Part shown: piece after piece, positions 43,386 through 52,940 of the stretch
How the letters are laid out: the number at the start of each line of letters is the position of its first letter
How positions within the stretch are numbered: position 1 is the stretch's first letter
Assembly (NCBI GenBank): GCA_963710745.1
Contig: CAVQBP010000024.1
Span: 124,001-188,000, forward strand
DNA: 64,000 nucleotides
Source of the DNA: CAVQBP01 sp963710745
GTDB taxonomy: Bacteria > Bacteroidota > Ignavibacteria > Ignavibacteriales > Ignavibacteriaceae
Direction of reading: 5' to 3'
The notes under the pieces: generated by a model
The model's database searches: none
The model's input: the letters and a program-made list of their open reading frames with translations, nothing else
What the model was told of the DNA's origin: nothing
Position numbers and translations under genes: made by a program

Positions 43386-43922
43386 ATAATTAGCGAATAT
43401 TATTAAACAAATTTTATTTAAATAATCGGTGGGATTCAAAAAAATGTATGGAAATTGCACTTAGTGGTAAGATTAGAGAATAAACGGTAATATTATAAAA
43501 CTAAGAGTTAAATTTACTAAGTAGTATATTCACTTAAAATCGAATTTGTTGTAAATTCAGTGGAATTATACCTCTAAGATTAGATCTCGGGCAATTTTAT
43601 TATAAAACTTATCCCCTCACCAATTTTACTTTAACCGCCAAGACATAGGAATAAGACATTTATCAGAACCAAAATTACAGCTGAGAATAATCCGGCTTAA
43701 CTCCTGAAAATGATGCTGCGGCTAAGAGCGGTATAAGAATTAGGATAGAAATTTTCTCCCCTATATAAGGCAGAAGCAAAAAACGTTATAGGAAATAATA
43801 TGTACGATAGGAATAAATAAATAATCTTCGATGGTATTTTTTTTGCATCCAAATATCACTATTCCATTAAAATACAAAATTACAATCTGCGCAAATTCGC
43901 GCGAAATATTTCTTAAGAGATC
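43386..43922. other. Degenerate intergenic region with repeat-like segments
   Basis: No intact gene lies in this 537-nt gap. It contains the kinase remnant at 43580-43630. Two segments resemble dispersed intergenic repeats known from Bacteroidetes-group genomes: TTTAACCGCCAAGACATAG (43631-43649) and a CTGCGCAAATTCGCGCGAAA stretch near 43888-43907 that includes the palindrome TTCGCGCGAA. The resemblance is from memory and was not searched. Confidence 0.4.
43580..43630 (-). pseudogene. Remnant of a histidine kinase C-terminus
   Basis: On the minus strand 43630 to 43580 reads SKIGEGISFIIKLPEI followed by TAA. This matches the last turn of many HATPase domains (SKxGEGxxFxxxLP). The codon before it is a stop, and nothing kinase-like continues upstream in any frame checked, so only about 16 codons survive. 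It sits directly upstream of the single-domain response regulator on the same strand. Confidence 0.5.
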
Positions 43923-46589
43923 TTATACAGTTACACTTTGTTTTAAATACTCATTTAGAATCTCTGTAGTCTCAGAAACAGCTATTTTTAAATTTTTAAT
44001 TCTCAAATCCAAATTACCAACATCATTATGCTTACTTGAAATTTCAATAGCGAGGGCTTCATCACCAATTTTTACTGCTCCAACAGAATAGCTGGCACCT
44101 TTAATAGTATGAGCTTCTTTAGTAAGTTTCTGAAAATCTTTTTCAATAAACAAACTTTCAATTTTTTGAGCTCTTTTTTCAACATCTTCTATATAAGTTG
44201 ATAAGATATCTTTTTGAAAAACGGTATCTCCCATACTTATCTTATCCAGATGTTCAAAGTCAAAAATTTTACTGTCCATGCTTTTTTCCTCCTTTAATAA
44301 AACTTTTTTTGCTTCAATATTTAAAAGTCTATCAATAGCTCCTATTAATAAGTTGGCAATAATAGGCTTTGTAATATAGTCATTCATTCCCATTGAAAGA
44401 CATTTCTCTTTATCTCCTGCCAATGCATGGGCAGTAATAGCAATTATGGGAATGTCTTTTTTTCCGTTATTTAATTTTCTTATTTCTGCCGAAGCTGTTA
44501 AACCATCCATTTCAGGCATTTGAATATCCATTAATACTAATGAATATGAATTATTTTTCACTGCATTTAATGCTTTGAGCCCGTTATCTACTGCTTCTAC
44601 ATAATAGCCTGCATTATTTAACAGTTTAATAGCTACTTTCTGATTGATAATATTATCCTCGGCAAGCAATAATTTTTGTTTAGAGCGTTTACTTTTTAAA
44701 TCATCCTTTGATTCATCAGATCCTGTTTCATGTTTGGATTCTACTTTTTCAGAATCAAGATTAAAAACACGATCAAAACTACCGCTAACATTATAATTTG
44801 TCATTTTTTCCTGAGCTTTTAGATTTAAGGTAAATTTAAATGTACTTCCCCTTCCTTCTTCACTTTCTAAATTAATATCTCCACCCATCATATTGATATA
44901 CTCTTTACAAATAGCCAAACCTAAACCGGTACCGCCATATTTCCTGGTATAAGAATTGTCTACTTGTGAAAAAGGTTTAAATAACGTTATTTGTTTGTTT
45001 TTAGGAATACCAACACCGGAGTCTTGTATATAAGAATAGATTTTCATTTTGTTACCTTCGCATTTTTGAGTTTGAACATGGATAACTATTTCCCCCTTAT
45101 CTGTAAATTTTATTGCATTGCTAAGAAGGTTGATATAAATCTGTCTTATTCTTGTTGGATCCCCAATTAAATCAAAAGATGAATTTATTTGTATATCTTT
45201 TAAAATTTTTAAACCTTTTTCTTTTATTTTAATTGAGAGCAAAGAAATAACATTATCAATTATGCTATTTAAATTGAAAACTTTTTCTTCCAGCTCAATT
45301 TTGCCTGATTCTATTTTCGATAAATCGAGGATATCATTAATAATTTCTAAAAGTGATTCGGCGGAATGTTTGGCACTGAATATAAACTGGTTCATTTCAT
45401 CATTACTTTGGTATGCACCCTGTTCAACCAGAGTTAAGTAACCAATAATTCCATTCATTGGTGTTCGAATTTCATGGCTCATATTTGCTAAAAACTGACT
45501 CTTTATTTCATTTGCTCTTATTGCTTCCTGTGCTAATTTATCCGATTTTGACTTTTCTTCTCTTAATTCTTTCTCTACTTCAACTCTTTTCTTTTCTGCT
45601 ATTACCTGGTTAGAAATATCCTGAATATTTCCCTCGAAATAGATCTGGCTGTCTTCTCCGTTTACAGCCAACCTGTCATTTAACTTTACAATAACATCCG
45701 AACCATCTTTTCGTTTCAATACAAGTCGGTAATTTCTGATCTCCCCGTTTTCCTTTAACTTTTTGGTTATAATATCTCTTTCCTCGGAATATTTAAAAAC
45801 GTCATCTCTGATATTCAGGTTCATCAGTTCTTCTTTAGTTTCATAACCTAATAGTTTAATTAGTGCAGGATTAACTGTAATGAATTTCCCATCAATTGTT
45901 GACTGGAAAATCCCTTCAAAAGAATTATTAAATATTGATCGAAATTTTTTTTCTGATTTTTCTATATTATTCGATTTTTCAGCAAGCTGAAGACGAAGTT
46001 TATAATTTACTGCACTTCCGATAACAGACATAATGCTTAAAAAGATTATAAACAAAACTGATTCATACATATTAGGCATGAAATAGATCGAATGATCATT
46101 TAAAAGAATTGCAAATGCAAAAACAAGGTTATAGTATATTGCAACTAATATTTGATTTTTGATTTCCCAGCTTAAAAATAATGCGGAAGTAAAAATCATT
46201 AAACCTACTATTTGGGAATTTACTACAATGGTCTTGGGCATCAGATAAATCATGTAGGCTGATGATGTTATTATTACTACCAAAAGTACATGAACTAAAA
46301 AGATACTTTTTTTATAACCGATATGAGTGTAAGTCAATATTAAAACTGTGAAAGCTATTAATGTTGATAAAAGACGGGTTACGTAAATATTTAGTGAATA
46401 AGCTGCCAGATATTTTACTTCAAACACCATGGCAAAAAGTCCTGAGACTGCTATCAGAAGTGAGATAATTTTAAGCGGAACGGCTAAGATATCACTTGAT
46501 TCTTGCTGCAGATATTCATTTTTATTTGATGAGATAGATACTTTATCATTATCAAAAAAACCTAAAATATATTTAAATTTCCCGAACAT
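43923..46589 (-). CDS. Hybrid sensor histidine kinase with PAS, receiver and Hpt domains
   Basis: This 888-residue membrane kinase has about six N-terminal membrane helices (residues 35-195). A PAS domain follows (FRSIFNNSFEGIFQSTIDG to GNIQDISNQ), then HisKA with phospho-His in FLANMSHEIRTPMNGI. The HATPase domain has IRQIYINLLSNAIKF (N box), DSGVGIPKN and GGTGLGLAICK. The receiver domain has LLLAEDN, LVLMDIQMPEMDG and YITKP, and a C-terminal Hpt carries the His in EAHTIKGAS. It is a self-contained multi-step phosphorelay of the ArcB/BarA type. The membrane part is probably the sensor; the signal is unknown. Confidence 0.95.
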   Translation of the reverse strand: MFGKFKYILGFFDNDKVSISSNKNEYLQQESSDILAVPLKIISLLIAVSGLFAMVFEVKYLAAYSLNIYVTRLLSTLIAFTVLILTYTHIGYKKSIFLVHVLLVVIITSSAYMIYLMPKTIVVNSQIVGLMIFTSALFLSWEIKNQILVAIYYNLVFAFAILLNDHSIYFMPNMYESVLFIIFLSIMSVIGSAVNYKLRLQLAEKSNNIEKSEKKFRSIFNNSFEGIFQSTIDGKFITVNPALIKLLGYETKEELMNLNIRDDVFKYSEERDIITKKLKENGEIRNYRLVLKRKDGSDVIVKLNDRLAVNGEDSQIYFEGNIQDISNQVIAEKKRVEVEKELREEKSKSDKLAQEAIRANEIKSQFLANMSHEIRTPMNGIIGYLTLVEQGAYQSNDEMNQFIFSAKHSAESLLEIINDILDLSKIESGKIELEEKVFNLNSIIDNVISLLSIKIKEKGLKILKDIQINSSFDLIGDPTRIRQIYINLLSNAIKFTDKGEIVIHVQTQKCEGNKMKIYSYIQDSGVGIPKNKQITLFKPFSQVDNSYTRKYGGTGLGLAICKEYINMMGGDINLESEEGRGSTFKFTLNLKAQEKMTNYNVSGSFDRVFNLDSEKVESKHETGSDESKDDLKSKRSKQKLLLAEDNIINQKVAIKLLNNAGYYVEAVDNGLKALNAVKNNSYSLVLMDIQMPEMDGLTASAEIRKLNNGKKDIPIIAITAHALAGDKEKCLSMGMNDYITKPIIANLLIGAIDRLLNIEAKKVLLKEEKSMDSKIFDFEHLDKISMGDTVFQKDILSTYIEDVEKRAQKIESLFIEKDFQKLTKEAHTIKGASYSVGAVKIGDEALAIEISSKHNDVGNLDLRIKNLKIAVSETTEILNEYLKQSVTV

Positions 46590-46752
46590 CCTGGTTAATT
46601 TATTCCTATTTTTTTATATACCTTCAAATTTTCTCAATATTGGCACAAATATTATACCAGTAAAAAGTATTCTATTTCAATTTAAAGAGACTTTTAACGA
46701 TATTTTTTTCAGTGGTTTTCATTATATTTTCAGCTCAATTTTTAAGTTTAAA

Positions 46753-47811
46753 ATGGTAGAATTCTTACATCACATAGATATCGAAATTCTTTATTTTTTT
46801 AACCATTCGCTGTCTTCACATATTTTAGATAGATTCTTTTCTACAATTACGAATGTAAATAATTGGTTTATTGCTTATATAATTCTACTTTTTATCAGCT
46901 TTTTTAAGGGGGGAGTAAAAGGAAAAATTGCGGTATTGGGGGTAATATTGTTAATAATATTTACTGATCAATTCAGTTATCATATCCTAAAAGATATTTT
47001 TCACAGACCAAGACCATGCATATCTTTAACAGACATTATCACACCGCTCGGATGTAACGGAACATGGTCATTTCCTTCTAATCATGCAGTTAATAACTTT
47101 GCAGCAGCAACATTTTACTATATATTGTTTCCAAAATTAAAATGGGTATTATTTATTACCGCTGCTTTAGTATCTATTTCAAGAGTCTACCTTGGCTTAC
47201 ATTATCCATCTGATATTTTAGGAGGAGCTGTAATTGGTTCTGCAATTGGTTATCTCTTTGCAATTGCTGCAGTTAAAACTGTTTCAATAATTAATGAACG
47301 AAAATTAAAACCAACAAAATTAAAAGGAATTATGGAAACTGAGACAAAAGATAAAATTTCAATTCGTGAATCTAATGTAAATGATATCCCATTAATATTT
47401 GATTTTATAAAAGAATTAGCAGAATATGAAAAATTATCAGGTGATGTGACTGCAACAAAAGAGATTTTAAGGGATTCGCTCTTCGGTCAGAACAAGTATG
47501 CAGAAGTTTTAATTGCGGAATTTGAGGGAAAACCGGCAGGACAGGTTCTTTTTTTTCATAATTTTTCCACGTTCAAAGGAAGACCAGGAATTTATATTGA
47601 AGACATCTATGTTAAACCGCAATTCAGAGGTAAAGGAATTGGCAAGGCATTACTTAATAATATAAGGGATCTAGGGAAAAAAAGAAATTGCGGAAGAGTG
47701 GAGTGGGTAGTATTAAATTGGAATGAATCGGCAATAAAATTTTATGAAAAGATAGGTGCAGTACAAATGAATGATTGGACTACTTTTCGTTTATCGGAAG
47801 ATAAATTTTAA
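46753..47811 (+). CDS. PAP2-family phosphatase fused to a GNAT acetyltransferase
   Basis: Residues 1-193 are a six-helix membrane PAP2 phosphatase with LKDIFHRPRP, PSNHAVNNF (PSGH variant) and SRVYLGLHYPSD (SRx5HxxxD). Residues 194-352 are a GNAT domain: ISIRESNVNDIPLIFDFIKE, IEDIYVKPQFRGKGIGKALL (acetyl-CoA loop) and NWNESAIKFYEKIGA. At the junction an in-frame ATG (47332) is preceded by AAAAGGA, 3 nt away, and starts exactly where free-standing GNAT proteins start. The two parts may have merged by loss of a stop codon and may still be translated separately. ATG 46753 was chosen because the frame upstream lies over the divergent kinase gene. Confidence 0.85.
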   Translation: MVEFLHHIDIEILYFFNHSLSSHILDRFFSTITNVNNWFIAYIILLFISFFKGGVKGKIAVLGVILLIIFTDQFSYHILKDIFHRPRPCISLTDIITPLGCNGTWSFPSNHAVNNFAAATFYYILFPKLKWVLFITAALVSISRVYLGLHYPSDILGGAVIGSAIGYLFAIAAVKTVSIINERKLKPTKLKGIMETETKDKISIRESNVNDIPLIFDFIKELAEYEKLSGDVTATKEILRDSLFGQNKYAEVLIAEFEGKPAGQVLFFHNFSTFKGRPGIYIEDIYVKPQFRGKGIGKALLNNIRDLGKKRNCGRVEWVVLNWNESAIKFYEKIGAVQMNDWTTFRLSEDKF

Positions 47812-48048
47812 TCAAAATTTCGTCTGACCAAATATCTAATTATTACTAAGTTTTTTTATTTTTAATATTTTATTTACTCAGATTTCAAATAATTAAATTC
47901 TAATTGATTAACTATCAAAAATTTTAAACTTTGTGTATTCTTATAAGGTAATTTAGGAATAAATAGTAACAAAAAATGAAATTAGCAAATGCTTCACCTT
48001 TTTAATAATTTTTAATAGCAATATTGTTATGAATGATGAAAGGTCAAA

Positions 48049-49311
48049 ATGACATTAACAAATGATAGAAGAGTAGTAGTTACAGGAATGGGTGCTGTTA
48101 CTCCAATCGGACTTTCAGTTGAAGAGTTTTGGAATTCAATGATGGAAAGTAAAAGCGGAAGTGATTTGATTACTCATTTCGATACTTCCCGTGTAGAGAC
48201 TAAATTTGCATGTGAATTAAAAGGTTTTGATGCAGCTAACTATATGGACAAAAAAAATGCAAGGAGGCTGGATTTATTCAGCCAATATGCTCTTGCTGCT
48301 GCAAAAATGGCAATTGAAGATTCGGGATTAAATCCTGAAAATATGTCGGTTGAAGAAAAAGAAACTACAGGAGTTATTTTTGGAAGCGGCATTGGCGGAT
48401 TTAATACATTCTACAAACAAGCAATTACAAACTATACTGAAGGACCTAACCGGGTTTCTCCATTTTTTATTCCAATGATGATTCCGGATATTGCCTCAGG
48501 GTTAATTGCTATGGAATACGGATTTAAAGGACCTAATTATTGTATAGTTACAGCCTGTGCAACTGCAAATAATAATATAATAGATTCCTACTTATTAATA
48601 AAAAATGGACTTTCAAATAGAATAATATCCGGGGGAAGCGAAGCAGGAATTCTTGAAATTGGAATTGCCGGCTTCAACTCTTCAAGGGCTTTATCAACCC
48701 GAAATGATGAGCCTAAAACAGCCAGCCGACCTTTTGATTTAACACGCGATGGTTTTGTAATGGGTGAAGGAAGCGGTGTATTGATTCTTGAAGAACTTGA
48801 GACTGCAAAAAAACGCGATGCAAAAATTTATGCAGAGCTTGTAGGTATCGGTGTATCAGCCGATGCACATCATATCACTGCTCCTGATCCGGAAGGTCGG
48901 GGAGCTATCTTAGCTATGCAAATGGCTTTAAAAACCGCCTCACTTCAATCAACTGATATTGATTACGTTAACATGCATGGTACTGCAACACCGCTTGGTG
49001 ATATTGCAGAGACAAAAGCTTTAAAAAAAGTCTTTGGGGATCATTCTTACAAAATGAATGTTTCATCTACCAAAAGTATGACCGGTCACTTACTTGGTGC
49101 AACAGGTGCAGTAGAAGCTATAGCTTCTATTCTGGCTTCCATTAATGATATAGTCCCGCCTACAATTAATTTTGAGACTCCAGATCCCGAATGCGATTTA
49201 AATTATACTTTTAATAAACCGCAAAAAAGAAAAATTGAATTTGCCTTAAGTAATGCTTTTGGATTTGGAGGACATAATACTTCCGTAATTTTTAAGAAAT
49301 TTCTGGACTAA
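48049..49311 (+). CDS. fabF: 3-oxoacyl-ACP synthase II (FabF family)
   Basis: This 420-residue condensing enzyme elongates fatty acyl-ACP with malonyl-ACP. The catalytic triad is intact: Cys in VTACATAN (near residue 168), His in NMHGTATPLGD (near 308) and His in MTGHLLGATGAVE (near 345). It also has GSGIGGF, RPFDLTRDGFVMGEGSG and the C-terminal NAFGFGGHN. Unlike the usual arrangement, no acpP gene lies upstream (237-nt gap without a frame), so it is not part of a fab operon here. It may be a paralogue rather than the housekeeping copy. Confidence 0.93.
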   Translation: MTLTNDRRVVVTGMGAVTPIGLSVEEFWNSMMESKSGSDLITHFDTSRVETKFACELKGFDAANYMDKKNARRLDLFSQYALAAAKMAIEDSGLNPENMSVEEKETTGVIFGSGIGGFNTFYKQAITNYTEGPNRVSPFFIPMMIPDIASGLIAMEYGFKGPNYCIVTACATANNNIIDSYLLIKNGLSNRIISGGSEAGILEIGIAGFNSSRALSTRNDEPKTASRPFDLTRDGFVMGEGSGVLILEELETAKKRDAKIYAELVGIGVSADAHHITAPDPEGRGAILAMQMALKTASLQSTDIDYVNMHGTATPLGDIAETKALKKVFGDHSYKMNVSSTKSMTGHLLGATGAVEAIASILASINDIVPPTINFETPDPECDLNYTFNKPQKRKIEFALSNAFGFGGHNTSVIFKKFLD

Positions 49312-49641
49312 CAACATAGGTGCTATAAATCACATACCCATGAATATTTTTCGCGCTTATAATTTAAGTTTTCTTTTCCGATAATGTTAAAAGATTAAAA
49401 TTTCTTATGATTTATTTACTGCAATGCATGGCATAGTAATTGAGTATCCTTTCCCGAGGGATGTGTTATGGGAAAGGTTTAATTCTAAAATTTATTTCAG
49501 AATATATCGCCCTTCCTAACATTTTAACTTAGACTATTAAGAATCCTGTATTAGATACTAGTACTCAGGTAAATTCTATTTTAATTGCCAATTGGCAGTT
49601 TTAAATAAACGAATTACTATATTTTTAAGCTATGGATACTA
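49312..49641. other. Gene-free region with a hairpin
   Basis: No coding frame is seen in this 330-nt gap. CCTTTCCC (49448-49455) and GGGAAAGG (49470-49477) form a perfect 8-bp stem with a 14-nt loop, partly followed by TTTAATT. It may terminate the fabF transcript or be part of a small structured RNA. Confidence 0.45.
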
Positions 49642-50448
49642 ATGTATAAATATTTTTTCTTCTGTATTTTTTTATTTTTAACTACATCCTATTCCCAGCC
49701 CCAATACACAATCCGTTTGACAAATGGTCAATTAATTGATGATTATACATATCAATTCGATGTAATAATAAGCTCTCAGGAATATTTTGAGGTTACATCA
49801 TATCAATGCGTTTTTGCTTTTTATTGTAATAATATGGAAACTGACAACTATTCACTTTCCTATGTCGAGGGTTCATCACAATTACGAAATAAACCTATAC
49901 TAGGACTTTCAGCAAAACTGCAAAATAACAAAGTTGAATTAACTTTTGCATCAAAAGCTTTAAGTGACATGATTGGAAATACTCCTCTAAGAGTAGGCAC
50001 CTTTCAAGTAAAAAGAGAAAAAGAGACTTACGATGCCGGCAGTATCTTTTTAAATTGGAATTTTTCAGGGAATAATATCACAATTTTAACTGGGAATCTT
50101 TTTGCAGATATAACAATTCCATCAAATTTTGTAAGCGATATGAAACTGACCGATATTAACGAAATTACTAATCAGACTCCTGAAGATTACAACTTGGCTC
50201 AAAACTACCCTAATCCATTTAATCCTACTACAAGAATAAAATTTTATTTAAAACAGGGAGGTAAAGTAGTGCTTGATGTTTATAACATGATTGGACAAAA
50301 AGTAGCAGAATTAATAAACCAGGAGTTACCATCAGGTTTTCACGAGATTGAATTCAACGCCTCAGATTTAGCAAGTGGAGTCTATATTTACCGGTTGAAT
50401 GTTGGAAATAAATTTACAACTGTAAAAAAGATGATTTTAGAAAAATAA
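49642..50448 (+). CDS. Secreted T9SS cargo protein with cohesin-like domain
   Basis: The 268-residue protein has a signal peptide (residues 1-18) and one cohesin-like beta domain (about 20-170). A sorting domain follows (YNLAQNYPNPFNPTTRIKFY, VLDVYNMIGQKV, ASGVYIYRLN, KKMILEK). The N-terminal domain is clearly related to that of the protein at 38155-40137: both have VTSYQC/LTSYQC, YVEGSSQLRN/YIEGSSQLKN, LTFAS and TILTG in the same order. It is essentially only the shared domain plus the secretion signal. Role unknown; surface-attached or secreted through T9SS. Confidence 0.85.
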   Translation: MYKYFFFCIFLFLTTSYSQPQYTIRLTNGQLIDDYTYQFDVIISSQEYFEVTSYQCVFAFYCNNMETDNYSLSYVEGSSQLRNKPILGLSAKLQNNKVELTFASKALSDMIGNTPLRVGTFQVKREKETYDAGSIFLNWNFSGNNITILTGNLFADITIPSNFVSDMKLTDINEITNQTPEDYNLAQNYPNPFNPTTRIKFYLKQGGKVVLDVYNMIGQKVAELINQELPSGFHEIEFNASDLASGVYIYRLNVGNKFTTVKKMILEK

Positions 50449-50452
50449 ATTA

Positions 50453-51142
50453 TCATTTTGTTTTTTCGAAAATAGAATCCGGTATTTCCTGATTAACTTT
50501 ATAATTCGAATAGTTAATATAAACTTTCCCAGTAGTTCTTTTCGTTTTCTGCTTATTTTCTTTTTCATCATCCATATTTCCGTACATTCCTCGAGGAATA
50601 TTAGTCCTATCAATATTAAATGTAAATACCATTGAAGAGGGCAGCGGATAATCATCAACAGCATTATTGTAATTCAGTTCTAATGAAAAAGTTCCGTTTA
50701 TTTTTGTTGTAGATTCAACCTTGATTATATAATCTCTGGACTGGTCTATCCATAAAGTAGTTAAAATTATATTCCCCTTCTCATTAAGTGGAATTACTTT
50801 AATTACCGAAGTTTTAATTCCATCAACTGTATCCTCCCTTTCGTAAATCGCAGTATAATTCCCCTTCAGGATTGCCATTGGTGAAAAATTTACTCCTTCT
50901 TTTGGAAGCAAAGCGAAATTCTCCGATTCAAAATGAATTTTATCGGGTTCCTTAAAATATATTTTTGCTTCTGATACAGGTACTTTCAAAAAATCTACAT
51001 CCACTTTAATTCTTACATTAACTTCATAATCTTTAATCCTGCTGAATTTTTCTTTTACATTATTTAAAATAAAATCGGGGTCTTTTGATTGACTAAATAA
51101 ATGAAATGCAAAAAAGATTAAGAATAAAGATATTTTTTTCAT
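50453..51142 (-). CDS. LolA-like outer-membrane lipoprotein sorting protein
   Basis: The 229-residue protein has a signal peptide (residues 1-17) and the LolA/RseB-type half-barrel pattern: ILNNVKEKFSRIKDYEVNVRI, AKIYFKEPDKIHFESENFALLP, TTLWIDQSRDYIIKVES and SSMVFTFNI. Such proteins bind lipid or lipoprotein acyl chains in the periplasm. Compared with classical LolA, similarity is distant and no lolCDE genes are adjacent. It is 38 nt downstream of an ABC-2 permease gene, so the three genes may form an operon. It ends 4 nt from the convergent T9SS gene. Confidence 0.75.
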   Translation of the reverse strand: MKKISLFLIFFAFHLFSQSKDPDFILNNVKEKFSRIKDYEVNVRIKVDVDFLKVPVSEAKIYFKEPDKIHFESENFALLPKEGVNFSPMAILKGNYTAIYEREDTVDGIKTSVIKVIPLNEKGNIILTTLWIDQSRDYIIKVESTTKINGTFSLELNYNNAVDDYPLPSSMVFTFNIDRTNIPRGMYGNMDDEKENKQKTKRTTGKVYINYSNYKVNQEIPDSIFEKTK

Positions 51143-51180
51143 CTGTGATTATTTCTTTTAAAAGATTTTTAAAACAAAGT

Positions 51181-52020
51181 TTAAGAAAGAATATCTTTCT
51201 TTTTAAAAATCCAAGCTGCTGCTCCAAAAAACAACATTATATGTGCTAAAAGAATTAAACAAGAATTAACTATTTCCTGATAATTTATTTTGTCATCAAA
51301 AAATAATCTCCATGAAGACATATACGTTGTAAATAAATATGGTTTTACAGCTTGAAATATATTTATTTCAATAGCAGAAATAATTATAAAGACAATTATA
51401 ACAGCCATTGTACTTATTATAGGTCCGATAGCATTCTCGACAAGAGATGAAAAAAAGAAAGCCAGTGCTGTAACCACCGACATACTTAAAGAAGCAAATA
51501 AGAACGCTAAAATAAACCTCCAAAGGACATCATTTTTAGCAAATATTATTATTTGACTGCTTTTAAGTACAATAAGCTCACCGGTGCCGAATATTATAAT
51601 TCCTAACCCTAAACTAATCAGTGCAAGCCAGAAAATTAAAGAATACGTATACAATAAACCTGCAGCGAATTTTGAGGTTACTAGTTTAATCCTGGAAACT
51701 GGTCTTGTGATAAGAATTCTATAAGTTCCGGATGTTGCTTCGCCTGCTAACAGGTCTCCGGCTACAAGTGCAATTAAAAAAGGTATATGAACATATAAGC
51801 TTCCGAGAATCAAGTAAGTTATTAAATATCCATTTAAAAGATTACCGACAAAGACAAAAGACTGCTGAAGGTTCCTGGTCATAAAATTGAGTGATTTTTC
51901 TCCTTCAATTAACATGGCAATCTGGATAACAGGAATTAACACGGCTATAGCAAGAAAACCAATATACGTTCTCCACTTTTTGAAGATCTTATATAATTCA
52001 ATTCTTACTAATTTAATCAA
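51181..52020 (-). CDS. ABC-2 type transporter permease
   Basis: The 279-residue protein begins with a cytoplasmic amphipathic segment (IKLVRIELYKIFKKWRTYIG), followed by six membrane helices. GDLLAGEATSGTYRILITRPVSRIKL (spanning residues 88-113) lies after the second helix and is typical of ABC-2 permeases (CcmB/NosY-like). It overlaps the ATPase gene by 4 nt. The pair forms an exporter at the inner membrane with unknown substrate. Confidence 0.88.
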   Translation of the reverse strand: MIKLVRIELYKIFKKWRTYIGFLAIAVLIPVIQIAMLIEGEKSLNFMTRNLQQSFVFVGNLLNGYLITYLILGSLYVHIPFLIALVAGDLLAGEATSGTYRILITRPVSRIKLVTSKFAAGLLYTYSLIFWLALISLGLGIIIFGTGELIVLKSSQIIIFAKNDVLWRFILAFLFASLSMSVVTALAFFFSSLVENAIGPIISTMAVIIVFIIISAIEINIFQAVKPYLFTTYMSSWRLFFDDKINYQEIVNSCLILLAHIMLFFGAAAWIFKKKDILS

Positions 52021-52940
52021 CTCCCCTCCTGTTCCGTAATTTGAAGGAAATATTCTTCAAGAGATCTTTTAGGTACAACCGCACTTACCATTATATTGTT
52101 TTCAACAAGATATTTATTCAGAGGAGCTATTTCATGCTGATTCAGAGAGAAAATCATTTTATTATTTGCAGTCGAATTTAATTTATCAATCCATCCACTT
52201 ATTTGAAGTTTATTCTTTGCAGATTCAACATTATCAACCTCAAAAGTAACATCCAGGTTGTTTGCATTTAATAAATCTTGAACTTCTCCTTCAATTTTTG
52301 CAGAGCCTTTACTAATTATTACCATCCGGTTTGCAACCAGTTCAACTTCATATAAAATATGGGATGAAAGAAAAATAGTCTTCCGTTTTTCTTTGCTAAG
52401 ATTTATTATCAAATCTCTTATATCTTTCATTCCCTGAGGATCCAAGCCAGTTGTAGGTTCATCCAGAATAATTAACTCCGGATCATGAAGCAACGCCTGA
52501 GCAATTCCGAGTCTTTGCTTCATTCCATGAGAAAAAGTTTTTACTTTGCTTTTAAATCTTTTTTCAAGTCCAACCAGTTCCAGCAATTCCATAATTCTTT
52601 TTCGGGAAACATCTGTTTCGGATAATCTCCCCAATATTTCTAAATTTTTAAATGCAGACAAAAATGAATAAAAATCCGGTTTTTCAACTATTGCCCCTAT
52701 TTTTTTCAAAATTTCGAGTCTTTTTTCATTTAATGGTTTGCCAAAAATTTTTATATCCCCACCAGTAGGCCTGATCAAAGAAAGGAGCATTCTTATGGTT
52801 GTACTTTTTCCTGCACCATTTGGTCCTAAAAATCCGAATACATCTCCCTTAAACACGTTTAAACTCAGATCATTAACAGCTTTTAATTCTTTAAATGATT
52901 TGGTGAGCTTTTTTATTTCTATAATTTTGTCTTCAGGCAA
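52017..52940 (-). CDS. ABC transporter ATP-binding protein (exporter type)
   Basis: The 307-residue ATPase shows Walker A GPNGAGKS, Q-loop IVEKPDFYSFL, signature FSHGMKQRLGIAQAL, Walker B LIILDEPTTGLDP and the switch His in SSHILYE. The C-terminal extension of about 90 residues is typical of ATPases paired with ABC-2 permeases. The signature motif is FSHGM rather than LSGGQ, which is common in this branch. It is first in a three-gene minus-strand run with the permease and the LolA-like gene. Confidence 0.92.
   Translation of the reverse strand: MPEDKIIEIKKLTKSFKELKAVNDLSLNVFKGDVFGFLGPNGAGKSTTIRMLLSLIRPTGGDIKIFGKPLNEKRLEILKKIGAIVEKPDFYSFLSAFKNLEILGRLSETDVSRKRIMELLELVGLEKRFKSKVKTFSHGMKQRLGIAQALLHDPELIILDEPTTGLDPQGMKDIRDLIINLSKEKRKTIFLSSHILYEVELVANRMVIISKGSAKIEGEVQDLLNANNLDVTFEVDNVESAKNKLQISGWIDKLNSTANNKMIFSLNQHEIAPLNKYLVENNIMVSAVVPKRSLEEYFLQITEQEGS

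Noticed and set aside
46429..46752. Upstream extension of the PAP2-GNAT gene
   Set aside because: It overlaps the start of the divergent hybrid kinase gene and adds non-conserved residues; ATG 46753 begins the recognisable PAP2 domain.
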